From Actinopolyspora xinjiangensis (GTDB lineage: Bacteria; Actinomycetota; Actinomycetes; Mycobacteriales; Pseudonocardiaceae), in the NCBI RefSeq assembly GCF_900104475.1, contig NZ_FNJR01000016.1:49105-113104 (forward strand): 64,000 nt of DNA, written 5' to 3'. The position numbers were made by a program, and so were the translations under genes. Every line of letters begins with the position of its first letter. Position 1 is the stretch's first letter. Shown one piece after another: positions 59,144 through 64,000 of the stretch. The notes beneath the pieces were generated by a model. It did no database searches and was not told the DNA's origin. It was given only the letters and a program-made list of their open reading frames with translations.

Positions 59144-60562
59144 TTATGTATCGCCCGGCTCCTCCAGGAGCTTTTGGATCCGGTTTCGTGCCGCTTTTTC
59201 CTGCCCCGTGAGTACCTTGGCGTAGATCTGCAGCAGCACGTTGACGCTGTGTCCGGCCCATTCGGCGACTTGGGTGGGTGGTACTCCGGCGGCCAGCCAG
59301 GTGGACACGGCGGCGTGCCGCAGGTCGTAGGGACGTTTCGCCAGCGGAGAGGCGAATTCGGCCGGAGTGAGTGCGGCTTTGCGGGCGCGTTCCCAGGCGT
59401 GCCCGTAGGTGCTTTGCGAGAGCTCTCCACCGCGCAGTCCGTAGAACAGCTGCCCGCTGGGCTTGGGTGGGTAGGCCCGCATGTGCTCCCGTAGGAGTTT
59501 CACCAGCGGTGGGGGGCAGGGCACCGGCCGGGTGTCTCCCCTGCCGCGGTGTTTGAGCTGGCGTCGGTCCCGGCGCCTGCCGGTGCTGCTCCAGCGCGCC
59601 CCGGTCTCCGGGGCCGACTCCGACAGCAACAGCTCGCCCCAGGCACCCTCGGGTTCGCACCACTCCCCCGTGTCGGGGTCGGCTACCAGCTCGGGCAGGG
59701 TCACGTCCTGGCGGTGCAGATTGACCGCCTCGCCGGGCCGGGCGGCGGCGTAGTACATCACCCCGAACAAAGCCACCAGCCGCGGACCGCTCGGCCCCTG
59801 CTGCCGGACGGCGTCCAGCAGTTTGCGTGCCTGCTGGTGGTTGACCACGGTGCGCTTGTCGATCGCTTGAACCGCCTTCGGCGGCGACCACTTCAGTTCC
59901 GGCAGCCGGTTGCGGTCCAGCAGCCCGCGTTCGACGGCGTAGTCGAGCGCGTTGTGCAGCACCGCCCGCTTGCGGCTGACCACCGAGGCAGCCGAGGGCT
60001 TGCCGTCCAGCCGGGTGGCGATCAGTCCCAGCACCTCACGCAGCACCGCGGGCTCGGCCAACACGCTGACCGGCTTGGTGTGGGAAGCCAGCCACGTCAA
60101 CGCCGCCCGCACCCGCTGGGGCTGCTCGACCGTATCCCTGCGCTCCCGGTTGAACGCCCACCCGAACAACGCCTCCCGCAGCGTCCTGTCATCGGGCCTG
60201 CCCCGCTCGGTGGCCAGCAACGCCGGGGTGACCGTGGTCAACGTCTCCGCGATACCCTTCCGCGAATTCCCCGACTGCTCCGGCCACTTCATATCCACAT
60301 AAGCACACGCGAAATCGAACCACGACATCTCTTCGACGGTGCGGCTCATCGACACCGGCAGACCGGTATCAAGCCGGAACGCTTCACCCTTACGCTGCGC
60401 GGAAACCAGTTCGGAACGGAAGCTGTCCGCAAGGGCCTTGGTTTTGAAACTGCCCCGATGTTCCTGACTACCCGTGGACCAACGAACCCGGTAGGTGGTC
60501 CCCCGCTTGCCGTTGTAACGACTGATCTTCCAGATCCGCACGTCATAGGTCGTCTCGATCAT
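59144..60562 (-). CDS. Tyrosine-family integrase
   Basis: A 472-residue tyrosine recombinase. An N-terminal arm-binding part (ISRYNGKRGTTYRVRWSTGS) and a core-binding SAM-like part precede the catalytic domain. The latter has VMYYAAARPGEAVNLHRQD (first Arg), RPYDLRHAAVSTWLAAGVPP (H-x-x-R), AEWAGHSVNVLLQIYAKVL (His and nucleophile Tyr). ATG 60562 follows GGAGGG; the frame extends on to 60853 without coding character. Its stop lies about 135 bases from the tRNA end, the standard layout for an integrase using that tRNA. It inserts or excises the element; no excisionase was recognised. Confidence 0.92.
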   Translation of the reverse strand: MIETTYDVRIWKISRYNGKRGTTYRVRWSTGSQEHRGSFKTKALADSFRSELVSAQRKGEAFRLDTGLPVSMSRTVEEMSWFDFACAYVDMKWPEQSGNSRKGIAETLTTVTPALLATERGRPDDRTLREALFGWAFNRERRDTVEQPQRVRAALTWLASHTKPVSVLAEPAVLREVLGLIATRLDGKPSAASVVSRKRAVLHNALDYAVERGLLDRNRLPELKWSPPKAVQAIDKRTVVNHQQARKLLDAVRQQGPSGPRLVALFGVMYYAAARPGEAVNLHRQDVTLPELVADPDTGEWCEPEGAWGELLLSESAPETGARWSSTGRRRDRRQLKHRGRGDTRPVPCPPPLVKLLREHMRAYPPKPSGQLFYGLRGGELSQSTYGHAWERARKAALTPAEFASPLAKRPYDLRHAAVSTWLAAGVPPTQVAEWAGHSVNVLLQIYAKVLTGQEKAARNRIQKLLEEPGDT

Positions 60563-60663
60563 GCGGCGCCCTCCTCCAGCGTGTCGAACCAATGAGGAAC
60601 GAGAACTGAACGAGGCGGCACCGCCTCGTTTCGAACCCAAGCATCGACGCCACTCTCGAATGG

Positions 60664-61165
60664 GTGAGACGCGATGTCGGATCGTCCAGCGGACAAGCAC
60701 CTCAGGAAGTGTCTTGGCGGTTGTCGAGTCTGGATTCAGACGGTTCACAGGACCGACGATCTCTCCGCAGCCGTGTGGACCAGCATCAGCTAACCGAAGC
60801 ACTCGTGGAGTGCTACCAGAATTCGCACACGGAGAAGAGAATCCACTCCACACACGTCGGAAGCTCCAACACCATCAACAGCGTGCTCACCCACCCGAAC
60901 TGGCTGGATCTCGCTTTGCCGATGGAGGCAGTCACGCGGCGGCCACGAGCATCGCCCGCTCGTTGGGAACCACAGCGTGCCGCAAGTCCTCAGCACGGTT
61001 CGCGACAGCTCGAACGTGCAACCACAGACGGCCCAACGGCTTCACGAAAGACTCGGCGACCTCGACAGCACGCTGAACAAGCTCCACGCGTGCTTACGCT
61101 CCCCTGCTCGGAGTCGCGATGATGCCCCTGCACGAGGGCCGTACCGATGCCTGCCCACAGCATAA
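60664..61165 (+). pseudogene. Decayed gene, possibly a regulator
   Basis: In the 780 bases between the integrase and the first cargo gene no intact gene was found. One frame gives a protein-like stretch (LTEALVECYQNSHTEKRIHS then VLTHPNWLDLALPMEAVT, about 60776-60942). A second frame gives another (VLSTVRDSSNVQPQTAQRLH then ERLGDLDSTLNKLHACL, about 60980-61095). Together they look like one gene broken by frameshifts, perhaps a helical actinobacterial regulator. Identity is not established. Confidence 0.35.
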
Positions 61166-61345
61166 TGGGCAGACATTTGAGCTCCGGGTCTCAAACGCGA
61201 CTCAAGGGCTTGTTTGTCTGAATCTCTCCCTCAGCCCTGTGAATCGGCCGCATCACCTGTCCCGGCTGTCACGTGTCGAGTCGACTCCCGCGAGTGCGTC
61301 AACAACAGGGCGATGGAACACTTGCGCTCAGGATGTGCTCCAAGC

Positions 61346-61924
61346 TCAGGGACTGCCCTGGTACTCGGTTACACGCGCGCGTTCAGCAGCGGCGAGGTCG
61401 AAGTCGATACTGGATTCATCCGGCCAGTGCAGTTTCGCCTTGGTGATCTTCAGTTTGGGGCACTGCTGTCCGGTCGCTCGCCACAGTACCTCGGGCCGAT
61501 GGTCACCGTTCGCGCAGAGTAATGCGACCTGGGAACGGGACCAGGCCAGCGACAGCTCGTGTTCGGCGTCGCGTACTGCGTCCGCGAACGAGAGTGCCGC
61601 GCACGAGGGGGAATTGCCATGAACTGTGGTCTTGCTCTTTGTCCGCGACCGGAACTGAATACCAATGTCTTCCAACATACCGAGGACGACGATGACCGGG
61701 AAGACGAGGATCGCGTAAGGCACCAGTATCACCGTACGCAGGAAACGCTTCACCTTGTTGCTTGCGCGAGGCGTGCCGTCCGTTCTCCGGTCAGGCACCC
61801 GGTAGACCACGGAGCGAGCGGAGAAGTGCACCACCGAGGTGGTCTCGCCGGCGAGTTGGGCCGCCACGCGACGGACCTGCTCGCGATGCTGTTCGGAAAC
61901 CGGTGTATTCGTCGCACGTCCCAT
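61346..61924 (-). CDS. Unknown membrane protein, element cargo
   Basis: A 192-residue protein starting at ATG 61924, one base after the stop of the preceding gene. Residues ~10-60 are polar. A membrane segment follows at ~58-80 (FLRTVILVPYAILVFPVIVV), and the C-terminal ~100 residues are soluble with paired cysteines (CAALSFADAVRDAEHELSLA, LWRATGQQCPKLKITKAKL). I do not recognise the family. It is third in a tight three-gene unit with two small proteins, which suggests a functional set such as a defence, immunity or secretion-linked module. Confidence 0.7.
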   Translation of the reverse strand: MGRATNTPVSEQHREQVRRVAAQLAGETTSVVHFSARSVVYRVPDRRTDGTPRASNKVKRFLRTVILVPYAILVFPVIVVLGMLEDIGIQFRSRTKSKTTVHGNSPSCAALSFADAVRDAEHELSLAWSRSQVALLCANGDHRPEVLWRATGQQCPKLKITKAKLHWPDESSIDFDLAAAERARVTEYQGSP

Positions 61925-61925
61925 A

Positions 61926-62288
61926 TCAACCGCTGAGCGGCTCCCATCCAAACGAGTCGAAGATGTCCAGCGCCAACGTGCAGACGTGTTCCCAGTCCTG
62001 GAACGAGTTGGTCATGACGGAGACTACGGCGATCGTCGTCCCGTCCGGGTCCGGAACCCACGCTGTCAGTTGCCGTGTAAGTACGTGGATGGGCTCCTCA
62101 TCCACGACCAACGCGTTCTCCTCTTCGGTGACCGTCACGACGGCCGGTCCCACCGGCAGCCGGATCTCCTCGAAAGTACTGTCCGCGGATGCCCTGTGGA
62201 GTTCGAGGAGATCTGCGACGGCTTCGCTCTTGCGGTGGTGGTCCGATGGCATCGCGATCCCGGTCAGTGTCACCATGATGGGCCGCAT
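61926..62288 (-). CDS. Unknown small protein, element cargo
   Basis: A 120-residue acidic protein without signal or membrane segment. It has an alternating-strand look: FEEIRLPVGPAVVTVTEEEN, VDEEPIHVLTRQLTAWVPDP, TIAVVSVMTNSFQDWEHVCT, and it ends in LDIFDSFGWEPLSG. The fold is probably alpha/beta, resembling small chaperone- or immunity-like proteins of actinobacteria, but no family can be named. It overlaps the preceding gene by 19 bases and is separated from the following one by one base. Confidence 0.68.
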   Translation of the reverse strand: MRPIMVTLTGIAMPSDHHRKSEAVADLLELHRASADSTFEEIRLPVGPAVVTVTEEENALVVDEEPIHVLTRQLTAWVPDPDGTTIAVVSVMTNSFQDWEHVCTLALDIFDSFGWEPLSG

Positions 62289-62473
62289 CGATCATCCGGT
62301 GACTTGTAGAAGGCGATCGCGGAGTAGTCGACCCCGGCATCCCCCATCACTGATCCCAATTGGGCGAAGGATGCTGCCGCGGCAATCGAGCTGTCATCTG
62401 TTTCGGACAACCCGAACCGTTTCGCCACGAAGAATGCCAGGGACTTGAACTCTTCGGACCACCTGATGGTCAC
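62270..62473 (-). CDS. Unknown small protein, element cargo
   Basis: A 67-residue protein (MTIRWSEEFKSLAFFVAKRF then ASFAQLGSVMGDAGVDYSAI). It is first of three overlapping minus-strand genes. The FFVAKRFGLSET and GDAGVDYS parts look like a real alpha-helical protein and not a shadow. The gene may be shortened at its 3' end, since it overlaps the next start in another frame. No family recognised. Confidence 0.6.
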   Translation of the reverse strand: MTIRWSEEFKSLAFFVAKRFGLSETDDSSIAAAASFAQLGSVMGDAGVDYSAIAFYKSPDDRCGPSW

Positions 62474-62585
62474 AGCACGATCACAGTAGCAAGCTCCGCG
62501 GGTTCTGGTGGCCGATACACGGACAGTCCGAGCCGAGCGTCAGCAACGTCGCAGTTCACGGGCAGAATCGCGGAACCACTCAACC

Positions 62586-62621
62586 TCCGTGCGGTGTCCG
62601 TTCGAGTCGAACCGGGGGGCA
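62586..62621 (+). repeat. attR, imperfect copy of the tRNA-Leu 3' end
   Basis: Direct repeat of the tRNA region 58973-59007: TCCGTG, two changed bases, the identical core GTGTCCGTTCGAGTCG, one change, then ACCGGGGG and CA with one inserted G. It marks the far end of the element. Confidence 0.78.
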
Positions 62622-62768
62622 TCCCGCGACCACCACCCGAAACCGGTCGCCGCACTGGGACGATGCCAACGGCGGCCGTTCTCGGTTCCCGCGGTCGCAT
62701 CCGGCCCGGTTCGCCTCCCCGCGGATGTTCACGGCGAAGACCCGGCGAAGTCTCCCGAGCTGTGTATC
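62622..62768. mobile_element. Relic of an earlier related element beyond attR
   Basis: The similarity between the two att flanks goes on past the tRNA-derived part. CCGAAACCGG, GCGGCCG, then TGTTC-CGGCGAA-CGGCGAAGT and TGTATC occur in the same order after both att sites, ending just inside the integrase 3' end on the left side. This fits the remains of a second, older element of the same family that used the same tRNA. Confidence 0.55.
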
Positions 62769-63132
62769 AGTTCTCGGCCAGCGGCCTCTCCGCCTGCCGT
62801 GCGGCGCCACCTCTGGCGCGCCGATCCGCGCCGGGTCGCTCCGGCACAACAGCACGAGCGCCGTTCCCGCGACTTCGGTCTCCCCTGGTCGATCTCACCG
62901 CCTCCCGGGAGCAGAGTCCGCTCTTGCACTCCCGCCGTCGGTGTCGCGGCGAACCTCCCTCCTCCCAACTGGACAGCACCGATCCCTGCGGGACGATGCA
63001 CGTGATCGTCCGGCTTCACGACTTTCCGAACGCACGACACGCGGACGGACCAACGGGAGTTTCCGAGCCGAGGCCGCCGAGGCGACCTAGAATCCCCTCC
63101 GACACGGCCCGACCACCGCCAGGAGGGATCTC
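62769..63132. other. Intergenic, no gene seen
   Basis: About 360 bases before the ltrA-like gene; only shadow-like frames. It ends with the AGGAGG ribosome site (63121-63126) of that gene. Confidence 0.45.
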
Positions 63133-64000
63133 GTGAGCCACGATCCCGCTCCACAGCGAGCACAACAACCGGAACAGCCCCGCCTGATGCGGTCGGAAGG
63201 TGCTCGACGTTCGGAAGTCGCGCCGATCGAGTTGTTTTTCGACCTGGTCTACGTCTTCGCGATCATTCAGGTCTCGCACACGCTGCTGGCTCACCTCAGC
63301 TGGTTGGGTGTGCTGGAGGTGGCCCTGCTGTTCGGGGCGGTGTGGTGGGCCTGGAACTACTCGGCCTGGGCGATGAACTGGCTGGATCCCGGCAGCGGGC
63401 TCGTGCGGGTCCTCAACGGCTTGCTGATGCTCGCAGCGCTGGGCATGTCACTCGGGCTGCCGCACGCCTTCGCCGAGGACGGCCTGTTGTTCGCGACCTG
63501 CTATGTGGCCGCCCAGGTCGGACGAGCGGCATTCATGGCCGTGGCGCTGCGTGGGCACGTGCTGGCGAAGAACTACACGAACCTGCTCGCCTGGAGCACC
63601 TCAGCGGGTGTGCTATGGATCGTGGGAGCGTTTCTCGACCCCACGGCACGACTGGTCGTCTGGCTGGTCGCGTTGGTCGTGGACGTGGCGGCCCCTCGAT
63701 TCGAGTTCCGCTTCCCCGGCCTGGGCTCGGCACCAATGCACACCTGGCCCACCGACCCCGAACACCTCGCCGAACGCAACCGGGCAGTGTTCATCATCGC
63801 GCTCGGCGAATCCATCCTGATCATGGGTTTCACGCTCTCCGAGCTCGACCCGATCACCTCCCGCGCCGTCGTGGCCACACTGCTCGGGTTCGTCGGTCTG
63901 TTCGTGCTGTGGTGGGCCTACTTCGCGCTGGCGGGCCCCGACACCCAGGCCAGCAGGGGTGACGCGAGCACCAGGGCGTTGCGCTCGGCGTTCGCCTACG
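63133..64000 (+). CDS. Low-temperature-requirement protein A-like membrane protein (cut by window edge)
   Basis: The visible 289 codons begin at GTG 63133, seven bases after a perfect AGGAGG, and the frame is open to the window end. The LtrA start is clear: RRSEVAPIELFFDLVYVFAI is the family signature after a short basic lead. Six or more membrane segments follow (VALLFGAVWWAWNYSAWAM, GLLMLAALGMSLGLPHAF and others), with the conserved HLAERNRAVFIIALGESILI. LtrA proteins are multi-pass membrane proteins of unclear function; the name comes from a Listeria low-temperature growth mutant. Confidence 0.93.
   Translation, partial: MSHDPAPQRAQQPEQPRLMRSEGARRSEVAPIELFFDLVYVFAIIQVSHTLLAHLSWLGVLEVALLFGAVWWAWNYSAWAMNWLDPGSGLVRVLNGLLMLAALGMSLGLPHAFAEDGLLFATCYVAAQVGRAAFMAVALRGHVLAKNYTNLLAWSTSAGVLWIVGAFLDPTARLVVWLVALVVDVAAPRFEFRFPGLGSAPMHTWPTDPEHLAERNRAVFIIALGESILIMGFTLSELDPITSRAVVATLLGFVGLFVLWWAYFALAGPDTQASRGDASTRALRSAFAY

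Larger units (their letters stand above)
58973..62621. mobile_element. Integrated element in tRNA-Leu, about 3.6 kb
   Basis: The segment between the two att repeats carries a tyrosine integrase at the tRNA end, a decayed region, and three small unknown genes read toward the integrase. By eye its 61-62.5 kb part is less GC-rich than the neighbouring chromosome. Size and content suggest a small or reduced integrative element; there are no replication, transfer or phage structural genes, so it may be immobile or a satellite. Confidence 0.8.

Overview
The window looks like chromosomal DNA from a high-GC actinomycete. Strong G/C third-position bias, many GTG/TTG starts and the gene content (UvrB, a CoaE-GrpB fusion, ribosomal protein S1, PolA without a recognisable proofreading site, a PdtaR-type ANTAR regulator, PPOX/F420-type and YhgE/Pip proteins) fit the Pseudonocardiaceae. 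Choline-to-glycine-betaine genes make an osmotically stressed or halophilic member plausible (for example Actinopolyspora- or Saccharopolyspora-like), but the genus cannot be fixed from the sequence alone. Most of the longest open frames are antisense shadows caused by codon bias and were left out.

Layout. 1-2.3 kb: the 5' end of a type I polyketide synthase (ACP-KS) behind a fatty-acyl-AMP ligase, a FadD32/Pks13-like pair. 3.1-7.6 kb: a GNAT enzyme, then a group of two methyltransferases, an alpha/alpha-barrel protein and a GT4 glycosyltransferase. 7.9-12.1 kb: a membrane-anchored GH25 muramidase, DUF2237, a SixA-like phosphatase and a DivIVA-like coiled-coil protein. 12.4-16.9 kb: betI-like regulator, betB and betA, with a palindromic operator over the promoter and a strong terminator. 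17.9-27.1 kb: a TetR-controlled acyl-CoA regulon. HAD phosphatase, APH-fold kinase, ACAD10/11-like dehydrogenase and MaoC hydratase are on the plus strand. A quinone oxidoreductase, the TetR gene, two SDRs and an acyl-CoA synthetase are on the minus strand. Copies of one palindrome (core ACCGAC-N2-GTCGGT) stand before all four transcription units. 27.2-31.2 kb: a secreted GH18 chitinase, a RES-type toxin-antitoxin pair, and a TerC exporter behind a yybP-ykoY-like manganese riboswitch. 31.6-35.3 kb: an unusual alpha/beta hydrolase-ABC ATPase fusion with its permease. 36.1-42.2 kb: a LysR gene followed by a five-gene acid-degradation operon (CoA transferase, crotonase, acetoacetate-decarboxylase-like, hydroxyacid dehydrogenase, glutaryl-CoA-dehydrogenase-like). 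42.2-58.7 kb: mostly housekeeping (uvrB, two DUF402 paralogues, coaE, rpsA, polA, thioesterase, pdtaR), plus a methyltransferase, a GNAT and a degenerate ABC ATPase with a YhgE/Pip protein. 58.9-62.6 kb: a tRNA-Leu(CAA) used as attachment site by a small integrated element with a tyrosine integrase, a decayed gene and three unknown cargo genes. Beyond it lies the relic of an earlier related element. The window ends inside an ltrA-like gene.

The most interesting system is the 17.9-27.1 kb regulon. Its kinase and dehydrogenase match the two halves of mammalian ACAD11, and the adjacent HAD matches the extra N-terminal domain of ACAD10. With an acyl-CoA synthetase and SDRs, this resembles a 4-hydroxyacid pathway of the kind described for levulinate (Lva) in Pseudomonas, here under a TetR repressor instead of the Lva activator.
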